Positions 37,827 to 46,500 of a stretch of 64,000 bases of DNA are shown in pieces (the first letter of the stretch is position 1; the number at the start of each line of letters is the position of its first letter). The notes under the pieces are model-generated. The model was not told where the DNA came from. It ran no database searches and saw only the letters and a program-made list of their open reading frames with translations. Origin of the DNA: a virus. The position numbers and the translations under genes were made by a program. Location: positions 1-64,000 of the IMG/VR virus record IMGVR_UViG_3300022562_001652; one strand, written 5' to 3'.

Positions 37827-38400
37827 CGTCTGTCTCCTCCGCCTGTTCGTTTTCTGTCTGAGCTTCCTCTCCGAAGAACTTCTTTTCCAGGTAGCGAGCG
37901 ACAAGATCCAGGACTGAAGCTGCGTACTTGAGATCCTTGTCAGGATCCCCTGTCATACCCTCTGGGGGAAAGCGCGTCCCTCGAAGCTTCGAGGTAAAGG
38001 CCTTCAGTGGAATACCATACTGCAGACCGATGGAGAGCACGATCGCCACAGCATCCAGAGCGCCGCGCGCCAAGCCTCCGGTCTGTCCAACGCGGAGAAA
38101 GACCTCGCCAAGCCTCCCGTCTTCATATGTGTTGGGAGTGATGTACACGTCGACCGGACCGTCTGCAGAACGGATGGTGAAGTGCCTGGTAAAACCATTC
38201 CTCTCGTCAGGCAGACGTTCTCGGAATCTTTTCTTCTTGACGGATCTTTCTACCTCAAGAATAGCGGCTGTCTCTATCAAATCGACTACATCGAATATTT
38301 CTTTGAGAAGAGGCCTGCTCTTCTTGCATTCCGCATCCACCTTGTGGAGGTAGGTCCTGAGTAGAACGAACAAGTCCAAGTCGCTAACCTTGTCGTTCAT
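37819..38400 (-). CDS. TSCPD-domain protein, 193 aa
   Basis: Residues about 75-175 (FTRHFTIRSADGPVDVYITP ... GEVFLRVGQTGGLARGALDA ... GIPLKAFTSKLRG) match the TSCPD domain found at the C-terminus of B12-dependent ribonucleotide reductases and as a stand-alone phage protein. No reductase core is in the window. A nucleotide-metabolism link is inferred. ATG 38400 overlaps the helicase stop. Confidence 0.8.
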   Translation of the reverse strand: MNDKVSDLDLFVLLRTYLHKVDAECKKSRPLLKEIFDVVDLIETAAILEVERSVKKKRFRERLPDERNGFTRHFTIRSADGPVDVYITPNTYEDGRLGEVFLRVGQTGGLARGALDAVAIVLSIGLQYGIPLKAFTSKLRGTRFPPEGMTGDPDKDLKYAASVLDLVARYLEKKFFGEEAQTENEQAEETDGA

Positions 38401-39716
38401 ACGCCACGATCCACAACTCGGGCTCGAGACCAGTCCATCGCCACCGGCAGCTCGAAGCCAGCGGGACCTCCCCGGTTCTTGTCCAGATAGATTCTCCCGA
38501 TCATGGCCTTCTTCTCCTTGTCGTCTTGGTTGAGGACGAGCATCAAATCGCAGACATGCGCTTTCTTGATCGAATCGGACACGTTCTTCCCTGTCGCCGT
38601 TCCCCGCCCGATCCCCTCCCTGTTGAGCTGCGAAGCCGTCCACCCTGCCAGATTGCGCTCTCCAAGCAGAGCACGCGTCTCGACATAGACGCTGCCCTGA
38701 TCTTCGTAAGCGTCGTTCTTCTTCACTTCCGCAGAGGGAACCATGAGCTCGCACGTGTCGATCACCAAGAGATCTGGATAGAAGCCTATCTGCCCTTCCA
38801 GACGCAGCAGGTGAGATCGGAGAGCACTGACAGTGAGCGACATGGGAGGAAAGTACTTCACGACGAGGAACTCCCCCAACTTCGTTCCCAGATCGTTCAC
38901 GTTCTCCCGAATCACGTTCTCCTCTTCTATGATATCGGAGAGGGAGACGTCGGCGAACCCGGCGTCGAAGCGTTCGCACACCATGTCTTCGTCGAGCTCC
39001 ATGGTGACGTAGAGCACCTTCGCGCCGCTCTCCAGGATAGCAGCACGACTAAACGAGATCAGTGTGCTCGACTTTCCCGAACCATAAGCCCCAAGGACGC
39101 AGCCCAACGCCTTTCTCCAAATCCCTCCAGCACGGGTGTATTCATCCACGCGTGTGCCTGTAGAGATTCCCTTTTCCACGGCTTCCTTCCTCCTCTCTAT
39201 CCGGCTCTCTAGATCACGCACATACAACTGCCCCACCCCCCCGGCACGTGCAGCGTTCACGTTCAGGATCCGACTCACTTCACGATCCACAGATTCGAAG
39301 TCCTGGATCTTGAGATGGTCGACGCTCTTGATGATAGCGTCGCGAATCACCTGGTTCTTGACGAACTCGAAGATCGCGTCCTTCACGAAGGAACGATCCT
39401 TCACCGTCTTCTTCAAACGAAGTATGGCCGCCTCCGCCTCTCCTTCGTTTTCTTTGTGCAAGAGGCGGCCGATCTGCATGTCCTTCCTGAGACGCATGCG
39501 AATCGCGTCCAGACTCGCCCCCGTCCCGTACCTCCGAGCATGAGAAAGCAAGACGTTAGCAAGCCACCTCCGCACTCTGCCATCGAACAGCCGATGATCC
39601 AGGTACTCGGCTATCGCACAACAGAAATTCGGATCTTGGTACAAGGTCCGAAGCACGCGTCCTTGAAAAGCGGTATCGAACTCAACGCTCTTCGGCTTTT
39701 CGCCACCCTCTGCCAC
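38397..39716 (-). CDS. DnaB-like replicative helicase, 439 aa
   Basis: RecA-fold hexameric helicase: Walker A LGAYGSGKSS near residue 210, VTMELDEDMVCERFDAGF (H1a-like), Walker B DLLVIDTCELM and ASQLNR near 360, and LNQDDKEK near the end. The N-terminal 150 residues are helical, as in DnaB. The start is uncertain: GTG 39716 just after the previous stop, or TTG 39737 overlapping it; neither has a strong ribosome binding site. Confidence 0.87.
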   Translation of the reverse strand: MAEGGEKPKSVEFDTAFQGRVLRTLYQDPNFCCAIAEYLDHRLFDGRVRRWLANVLLSHARRYGTGASLDAIRMRLRKDMQIGRLLHKENEGEAEAAILRLKKTVKDRSFVKDAIFEFVKNQVIRDAIIKSVDHLKIQDFESVDREVSRILNVNAARAGGVGQLYVRDLESRIERRKEAVEKGISTGTRVDEYTRAGGIWRKALGCVLGAYGSGKSSTLISFSRAAILESGAKVLYVTMELDEDMVCERFDAGFADVSLSDIIEEENVIRENVNDLGTKLGEFLVVKYFPPMSLTVSALRSHLLRLEGQIGFYPDLLVIDTCELMVPSAEVKKNDAYEDQGSVYVETRALLGERNLAGWTASQLNREGIGRGTATGKNVSDSIKKAHVCDLMLVLNQDDKEKKAMIGRIYLDKNRGGPAGFELPVAMDWSRARVVDRGV

Positions 39717-39720
39717 TTTT

Positions 39721-40227
39721 CTACCCGCCGCAAGCAAACGGGAATCTTCGCAAGACCTCTTCAGGGGTGATCCCTAACAAACAGGCCATGCTCTTGAGCT
39801 TCCTGTCGCGGCGAATCTCGGCCGCAACGAGTGCGTCTGGGTTGAACCCCTTCTCCTCGCCTCCTGGTCGACTACGTCGATCATGGGCTATAGACTCCGC
39901 CTCTGTTCTCTTGGCCTTCCCACCCTCTTGCACAGAACGCAACCTTCGTTCAGCTCCTGGTCCTGTCAGATGACCCGGCTTGGGGAGGAGCGTCTTTCCT
40001 TTGATGGAGGACACTGCATCGAACACCTCGAACTGTGCGCTCACCCACTCTAGTGGGGTAACGCCCAGTCTGGCGCAGTCATGCGCCGCTTCACGAAAAC
40101 GTCCATGATCGCGTTCGATCAGATCCGCAAGAATGACGCTTGGTCTTTTTTTGACGAAGCGATTGATTCGAACATAAAGGCTTTCTGTATAAAGAACCCG
40201 AATCTTTCGAGTCGTTTTTCCTCTCAC
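39721..40227 (-). CDS. Hypothetical basic protein, 168 aa
   Basis: GTG 40227 has CTAGGAGGT six bases upstream, a strong site, so longer upstream frames were discarded. The protein is basic with a helical middle (AAHDCARLGVTPLEWVSAQF) and a second similar helix near the end (MACLLGITPEEVLRRFPF). The repeated LG[VI]TP[LE]E motif suggests two copies of a small helix-turn unit. Function unknown; adjacent to the helicase it may be a loader or accessory factor, which is speculation. Confidence 0.7.
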   Translation of the reverse strand: MRGKTTRKIRVLYTESLYVRINRFVKKRPSVILADLIERDHGRFREAAHDCARLGVTPLEWVSAQFEVFDAVSSIKGKTLLPKPGHLTGPGAERRLRSVQEGGKAKRTEAESIAHDRRSRPGGEEKGFNPDALVAAEIRRDRKLKSMACLLGITPEEVLRRFPFACGG

Positions 40228-40238
40228 GTAAAGACCTC

Positions 40239-40586
40239 CTAGCTCGAAGCATCCTCTGGGTAGTAAGGTTTCGCCTTGAGAAAGGCCCTGTTCCGTTCGA
40301 TCCTTTCTTTCCTCCTCTCTAAGCAAAAAGAACACAGAAATGGCCTCCCCGCATGCCCGAAGATCACGTGTCGTGTTCCCTTCCTCCTTCGACATGACAT
40401 GCACAGACCGTCCTCAGGATCGTCAAAGACGATCCGATCGCAAGCCTTGGTGGTGCTTCCATAAAGAGGTACGGGAGGAGGGGCTTTACCAGACCCTGTT
40501 CTGCACCACGGGTCTTCGTGACTCGGGGCTGTCCTAGGCAACGCTGGGAATGGGTTAGGGAGACGGGCGCCAGGACGACTCCTCAT
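40239..40586 (-). CDS. Hypothetical zinc-binding protein, 115 aa
   Basis: ATG 40586 lies one base after the upstream stop. The first 45 residues are Pro/Arg-rich, the rest contains LCMSCRRRKG and FLCSFCLERR, four Cys of a zinc ribbon. The C-terminus is a basic helix. No family recognised. Confidence 0.65.
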   Translation of the reverse strand: MRSRPGARLPNPFPALPRTAPSHEDPWCRTGSGKAPPPVPLYGSTTKACDRIVFDDPEDGLCMSCRRRKGTRHVIFGHAGRPFLCSFCLERRKERIERNRAFLKAKPYYPEDASS

Positions 40587-40587
40587 C

Positions 40588-41202
40588 TCAGAACCCCCAG
40601 CGAGGAAAAAGCTTCCCACTACGAGCCTCCTCCACAGTAGCTCGCACCCACTTCTCTGCTGAACTGGAGCGCCACATCCATAGGTAGCCGGAACCCGCGA
40701 AGACGTCGGTGAGGAACTTGATGTACGACCCACGAGCTTCTTCGCTGCCCAGCCAACCAAGAAGGTAGGCAACGGCTATGCTCTCTCGATAAGCCTCTCG
40801 TTCGAACTTGGCGCGCAACGTGTAGAAAAACGGAAGAGGGAGAAAGAGGTAGGCAAAAGAGAACAACGGGATGTTGAAACGACCTGCCCAGCTCCCAAGA
40901 GGCCAGGAATATGCTTGGACGACGTGTACTGCTTCATGGTGAAGGAGAGACCACCTTCTTTCCGGAGACCACGAACCGAAGTTCTCAGGAACAAAGGTCG
41001 TAGCCGCAATCGTAGTCGCGTAGCTGGAAGCGTATCGTTTGTTGAACAAGCCTATGAGGAACCACAGCGCTCTCCAAAACCAAGAGCTCTCGCTTCGCTT
41101 CACGATCTTGTACTTGCCAGCGTATCGGCTTCGGATTTCTAACACGAAGCCATCCACTGCTTTGTCGGACACAGCGATCAGGTTGGTTGATCCCGTACTC
41201 AT
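40588..41202 (-). CDS. Putative zinc metallopeptidase (zincin), 204 aa
   Basis: H89-E90-A-V-H93 (LLHHEAVHVVQAY) is a HExxH zinc site, and FEREAYRES near residue 135 could give the third ligand, as in gluzincins. Hydrophobic segments at residues 42-53 and 113-128 suggest membrane association around the active site. Substrate unknown. ATG 41202 overlaps the UvsW-like stop. Confidence 0.7.
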   Translation of the reverse strand: MSTGSTNLIAVSDKAVDGFVLEIRSRYAGKYKIVKRSESSWFWRALWFLIGLFNKRYASSYATTIAATTFVPENFGSWSPERRWSLLHHEAVHVVQAYSWPLGSWAGRFNIPLFSFAYLFLPLPFFYTLRAKFEREAYRESIAVAYLLGWLGSEEARGSYIKFLTDVFAGSGYLWMWRSSSAEKWVRATVEEARSGKLFPRWGF

Positions 41203-42617
41203 GAAACCACCACCTTGAAGAATTCACGCTGATACGTCGAGATGCGTTCACGAGAGTGCTTGGCCAACAACGGGTGTGCTGTATCGGCTAGATCGACGAC
41301 AAGTACCACGTTCTCTCCCTCTTTCTTCTTGCGAAGCCCTCGTCCCACTTTCTGAAGAGTACCTCGGAATGACTTACCACCATCCGCGATGATCAAAGCT
41401 TCGATGATCGGAATGTCCACGCCTTCGCCGAACACTGGGGACGCTATGAGAACAGGGAAGATACGTTCGGCGAACTCCTCTTTGACCCCCTCGATCACCG
41501 ACACAGGTACTCTGGCATGCACGAACTTGTGGCGGATCTTCTGCACTTCGAAGAGAGATGAAAGAATCTCCCCGTGCCACACCTGCGCTACGAGAATGAG
41601 TACCTGCTTCCCGTCGTTCACCAGCGAAGTTGCCTTCCGCACAATCGTGGCGTTTCGATCGGGGTTTTCGACGATCCCAGTCTTGTAGATAGCCGACCAC
41701 TTCCACTCCCCGTCTAACGAAGGGGTGTCGTATCGCAGAATCTCGACCGTGGGTTTGGCGAGGTACCCAGCCTTGATGAGCTCGTCGCTCTTCACCTCCA
41801 AGAGGACGGGCCCCGTCGCTGCTTCGACCATCATGCGATCACCTTCGTTGGCCCAGGGCGTGGCAGATAGTCCGAAACGAAAAGAGGCACTGCTGCAAGC
41901 CTGAGATACAGGGAAATGCGTAGCTGCTCGCTGATGGTGCAGCTCGTCCAAGATCAACACGTCTCTCTTAGGAAGCCACGATTTGAAAGGGTTCTTCAGT
42001 CTCTTGCGAAAGAGACTGTTCACGATCCCTACGGTGATCTGTCTTGGGAAGAAAGCCCCGTTCCCAGCCAGGCCTATGTCCCCATGTGGGATCCCGAGGT
42101 ATCTGCTGAGATCCTTACGTGCCTGCTCCATGAGCACGCGCGTGTGGACCACGTATAGGATCTCGACATCCTCGTTGTTTGCGAGAAAGTTCTTGATCAA
42201 GGCAGCAGCGACTGCTGTCTTTCCCGCCCCCGTCGCCAGTTTGAGGATGCCCCTTCTGGCAAGAAGGGCACGCCGTACTGCTTCGATCTGGTAATCACGA
42301 AGATCTACGCCGTGGAGCATATTTGGTCCAACCTCTTCCACGTTGAACCGAACCTTGCTCAGCTTGCGCTCGTCTATGACGGTGGTCCTCTTTTTGGGCA
42401 GCACCGAGAGGGCTCGAGAAACCAAGCCGGTAGGAAGGGTCCTCTTCAAAACACTAAACAGGTGTTTCTTACCATCCCAGATCCCATTCTTGAAGAGAGT
42501 AGAGAACTGCGCCCCAGGGACATCGAAAGACAAAGCCTGGTCCACAACCAATAGCTCTTTGGCTGTGGCCTCCTCGATGAAAGCCTGGGTCTCAGACAAG
42601 ATACGGACGATCGACAT
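41199..42617 (-). CDS. uvsW: UvsW-like SF2 DNA helicase, 472 aa
   Basis: Superfamily 2 helicase: Walker A KLATGAGKTAVA near residue 134, motif II LILDELHHQ near 222, motif III GLSATPWA, then SPVFGEGVDIP and VGRGLRKKK (motif VI). An N-terminal domain of about 100 residues precedes the motor (DLRDYQIEAV is the Q-like motif). T4 UvsW remodels branched recombination intermediates; this fits the rest of the recombination set. It is the first replication gene after the structural block. Confidence 0.9.
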   Translation of the reverse strand: MSIVRILSETQAFIEEATAKELLVVDQALSFDVPGAQFSTLFKNGIWDGKKHLFSVLKRTLPTGLVSRALSVLPKKRTTVIDERKLSKVRFNVEEVGPNMLHGVDLRDYQIEAVRRALLARRGILKLATGAGKTAVAAALIKNFLANNEDVEILYVVHTRVLMEQARKDLSRYLGIPHGDIGLAGNGAFFPRQITVGIVNSLFRKRLKNPFKSWLPKRDVLILDELHHQRAATHFPVSQACSSASFRFGLSATPWANEGDRMMVEAATGPVLLEVKSDELIKAGYLAKPTVEILRYDTPSLDGEWKWSAIYKTGIVENPDRNATIVRKATSLVNDGKQVLILVAQVWHGEILSSLFEVQKIRHKFVHARVPVSVIEGVKEEFAERIFPVLIASPVFGEGVDIPIIEALIIADGGKSFRGTLQKVGRGLRKKKEGENVVLVVDLADTAHPLLAKHSRERISTYQREFFKVVVS

Positions 42618-42694
42618 CGGCTAGGTGTCTCCCTCCACCCACCGGGTACGAAAAAACATGGTGTCAGATACAGCAGCGCCGAGTCAAGGAAAAG

Positions 42695-43096
42695 CTATGT
42701 GAGCGCACACAAAACTACGAGAATCTCCGCTGCGACTCCCGCACTCCGCTCTAAGGTCATAGCCGTGATCGGCGACGTCGACGACGTCAGGAAGAACATA
42801 GAAGAGAACGGAATCGCTTGCAGCGTCCCATCAGCGTGCGTGAGACGGACCAGGATGTTGCCGGATTCGAGAGAACGCACGTACAAGAAGACGGAATCGG
42901 CCTCGACGACATCATCGAAAGCCACCGCTTCCTGGCCGTCGGCATCCAGCGAAATCACCGTGGTCTTGTAGTTCGAAATCTCGAGCTCTTCGAGGAGGTC
43001 CACCTTGAATAACGTCTTGCCTCCCGCCTTGGACACGACAGCCGGCGGAAGCGCGATCTCGAGAGTTCCTGAGAGGACATATCCGTACGTGGTCAT
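42695..43096 (-). CDS. Hypothetical structural-type protein, 133 aa
   Basis: Beta-rich sequence (YVLSGTLEIALPPAVVSKAG, FLYVRSLESGNILVRLTHAD) with a hydrophobic C-terminal tail. It is the last gene of the tail-fibre block and likely a virion component. A hydrophobic stretch (VAAEILVVLCAL) ends the protein. The 77 bases up to the helicase gene show no hairpin with a T run. Confidence 0.65.
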   Translation of the reverse strand: MTTYGYVLSGTLEIALPPAVVSKAGGKTLFKVDLLEELEISNYKTTVISLDADGQEAVAFDDVVEADSVFLYVRSLESGNILVRLTHADGTLQAIPFSSMFFLTSSTSPITAMTLERSAGVAAEILVVLCALT

Positions 43097-43105
43097 GTTG
43101 ATCTC

Positions 43106-43522
43106 CTAGAAACGCGTGATGCTGGGACGTAGAAAGAGAGGAGAGTTACGAACTATGGGCTTCGTCTCTCCTGTGGGAGAAACGACCCAAGCGTCCCATC
43201 GAAGAGGGCCTTTTTTGTAGTCGAGCAGGTAGCTATCCTCGTACACGAGGTAGACCTGCCAAAGTCCAAGGCTCACGTTCTGATCCAAGATCAAGGCTTG
43301 AGCATCGCTGCCGCCAGCGTTCGTGGTTCGCTTCTTGATCGTCGCGACAGTGTCTTCGACGGACACGCGCGCCGTGAAGAAACCCTGCCACCCCGCAATG
43401 TTTCGCAGGTTCTTGGTGAGTGTCTCCCGGACTTCCAGGTTGATGATCTTCGTCTCCCCGATCATGAGATAGAGCGGAACCTCCGGATAGAGTTCTTCTT
43501 CGGTAGTTAAGGAACAGCCCAT
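43106..43522 (-). CDS. Hypothetical tail-associated protein, 138 aa
   Basis: Beta-sandwich-like (YLMIGETKIINLEVRETL, LWQVYLVYEDSYLLDYKKGP, WDAWVVSPTGE). The arrangement resembles small upper-baseplate or fibre-attachment proteins that bind a neighbour through one domain. No specific family recognised. Confidence 0.65.
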   Translation of the reverse strand: MGCSLTTEEELYPEVPLYLMIGETKIINLEVRETLTKNLRNIAGWQGFFTARVSVEDTVATIKKRTTNAGGSDAQALILDQNVSLGLWQVYLVYEDSYLLDYKKGPLRWDAWVVSPTGETKPIVRNSPLFLRPSITRF

Positions 43523-43543
43523 CTCACGAAGCCTCCGTTGAAG

Positions 43544-46500
43544 TTACACGACACTTATCACCGACACGACCGCGTAGAGCTCTCCTTCTATCGTGACCGT
43601 CGCGTAGAGCTCCCCTCCTATCGTGACCGCCGCCTGCAGATCTGGGGTATTGACCGCAGCAGCTCCTCCTAAGACACCGATCGAGAAGGCGTCATCGAAC
43701 TCGACGACAGATCCGACGCCCAGCCTCTTAGCGTGGGCCATCGAAGAAGACTGATCAACCTCGACGGCCTGCCCGAGAAGACGCAGTTGAATCCTGACAA
43801 TAGATCGCGCGTCGTCAGTCTCAAGCGCCTGGACAATTGCACGGACTTTATAGTGTCCAGTAGACGTCGCACTATCCTGCTCGAGAGCTTGGCCAACCAT
43901 CCTCGTCTTGACGATCGTCATAGCTCGGGACGACTCTGTCTCGAAGGCCTGCAACAACACTTTGACCTTGACAGAAGATACAAGACGAGCGTCGTCGAGC
44001 TCCAAAGCTTGCTGCACCGATTTCAACTTGGAATGATCTATAGAGAACGCGGCTTCTTGTTCAGACGCCTGCGCTACCAAGATCACGTGACTTGCAGAAA
44101 ACGTCTGCGCGTCGTCTTGCTCCAGGACCTGGCTAATCTGCTTGGTCTTGACTGAGCTGATCGCCTGGGCATCGTCTTGTTCGAGAGCCTGAGCTAGGGT
44201 GTAACCTAAGGAGGTGGTTACCGTCTGAGAATCATCCTGCTCGAGAGCCTCGGATACGACGAGCACCTTTCCAGGCCCAACGGGCTGCACGACATCCTCT
44301 TCCAAAGCTTGGGCGACGGCGAAGGTCCCTGAAAAACGCGTAATGTTCTGCGACCCGTCTTGCTCGAGAGCCTGCGAAAGCAGGTACTCCCTAGACGGCG
44401 CCGTCGCATGTGCTTCGTCCTGCTCCAAGGCTTGGTTAACCTGCTTGGCTTTGGCCGAGCTGATCGCCTGGGAATCGTCTTGCTCAAGAGCCTGAGCAAC
44501 GGTGCGCTCCTTGACGACAGTCAAGGCCTGGGAGTCATCCTGCTCGAGAGCCTGAGCAACTTGCTTGGTCTTGACGACAGTGACCGCCTGAGAATCATCC
44601 TGCTCGAGAGCCTGAGCAACAGTTTCCGCCTTAGCTGAGCTGATCGCCTGGGAATCGTCTTGCTCAAGAGCCTGGTTAACGAGACGAGCCATGGGGTTCC
44701 ATGCGATCGCCTGAGAATCATCCTGCTCGAGAGCCTGGTCGACAACTTTTGCAGTAGAAACAGACATCGCCTGGGCATCGTCCTGCTCGAGGGTCTGTCC
44801 TACTGACTTTGTCTTAACAGCGGTGACAGCTTGGGCGTCGTCTTGTTCGAGAGCTTGGTTGATCTGCTTGGTCTCGAGAGAGTTGATCGCCTGAGCGTCG
44901 TCCTGTTCAAGAGCCTGGCCAAGAGAAGCGCTCTTGACCGAGCTGATCGCCTGGGAATCGTCTTGCTCAAGAGCCTGAGACACTGCCCTCGTTTTGACAG
45001 CAGTGATGGCCTGAGAGTCGTCTTGCTCAAGAGCCTGGGCAATGGTGTTCGATGCTGGAGACGTGACCGCCTGAGCGTCGTCTTGTTCGAGAGCCTGGAC
45101 TATTGCCCTCGTCTTGACCGAGTTGATCGCCTGGGCATCATCTTGTTCGAGAGCCTGGTTAACGAGACGAGCCATGGGGTTCCATGCGATCGCCTGAGAA
45201 TCATCCTGCTCGAGAGCCTGGGCAACAGTTTCCGCCTTAGCTGAGCTGATCGCCTGGGAATCGTCTTGCTCAAGAGCCTGAGCAACTGACACGCTCTTGA
45301 GCGGACTGATCGCCTGCGCGTCGTCTTGCTCCAGGACCTGGCTAATCTGCTTGGTCTTGACTGAGCTGATCGCCTGAGCATCGTCTTGTTCGAGAGCCTG
45401 GCCCGTAAAGATGTTAACCGGATTCCGAACGATGGCCTGCGCGTCGTCCTGCTCGAGGGCTTGGGTTACCGCCTTGTTCTTGAGGGCTGCTATCGAAAAA
45501 GCATCATCCTGCTCGAGAGCCTGGTTCAACAACCTAATCTTCGGGTTCCAGACAATCGAAAAAGCGTCGTCCTGCTCAGAAACTTGACCAATGACCAGTG
45601 CTTTCAAAGGCACAATCGAGAAAGCGTCGTCTTCTTCAGATGGTTGTCCTATAGCCAGCAGCTTCAGAACCACGATCGAAAGAGCGTCGTCCTGCTCAAA
45701 AGCCTGCCCAACGACCTCTGTGATAGTCGTAGACGGAGCCCGGAGCTCGATAGCGCAAACCCCAAGCCATGTAGTGCCCCCCGAATTGATCGTGAGAGCA
45801 CTGTCGGGTGAATCAAACCACGCCACGGCACAGGTTCCGATGTTGGCGTCCTCCGTGTGATATACCCTCTCGTACTCTGTCTCGTCGGTCGTCAGGGCCG
45901 TGACATCCCAGTCACCGAAGAAAGCAAGGGTCTTGCTGGTAGAAGCAGGTGTTGCGTCGAAAGTGTCCGTGATCGAGCTCGTCTTGCTACTCGGATACGT
46001 CGTAGCGTCCTTGAACTGGACAACCGGATCCGTCGGATCGACCTCGGAGTCGTTGAACTTGAGCACCTGCCAGCGTGTAGAACCCTGTGTCGTGGACCCA
46101 AAATCAATCGTCTGCGCCCCCGAAAACGATCCATGCCTACGAAACACGGTCATGCCAACGGAGACACCGGAGCCGATCTTCACATGAGAAACCTGTGTCC
46201 ACCCAGAGATCGATGGCACCGTCGTGTCTGTCCCACCGCCTCCACTATCCCACGACCACACGCCGAGAAAGGCGACTTCGTCGGAAGCAATGCTGATGGA
46301 GGCGGTGTCGAAACTCGTTCCAGAGCTACCTGTACCCTCTGTAACTTTCCGCTGTGATACGAACGTGATCTCGGCAGCGATAACGATACATGGAGCGGGG
46401 ACGTTTACGCCTCCCATGAAAGAAGTATCGGAACCTAGTCTCCAAAACGAATGTATGGAATTATACGGAAAGGACTCGTTGCTGAGATCTTCAACGTTCA

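Noticed and set aside
43680-45720. CRISPR array
   Set aside because: Repeats are of constant spacing but in frame, coding for a continuous protein, with no unique spacers.
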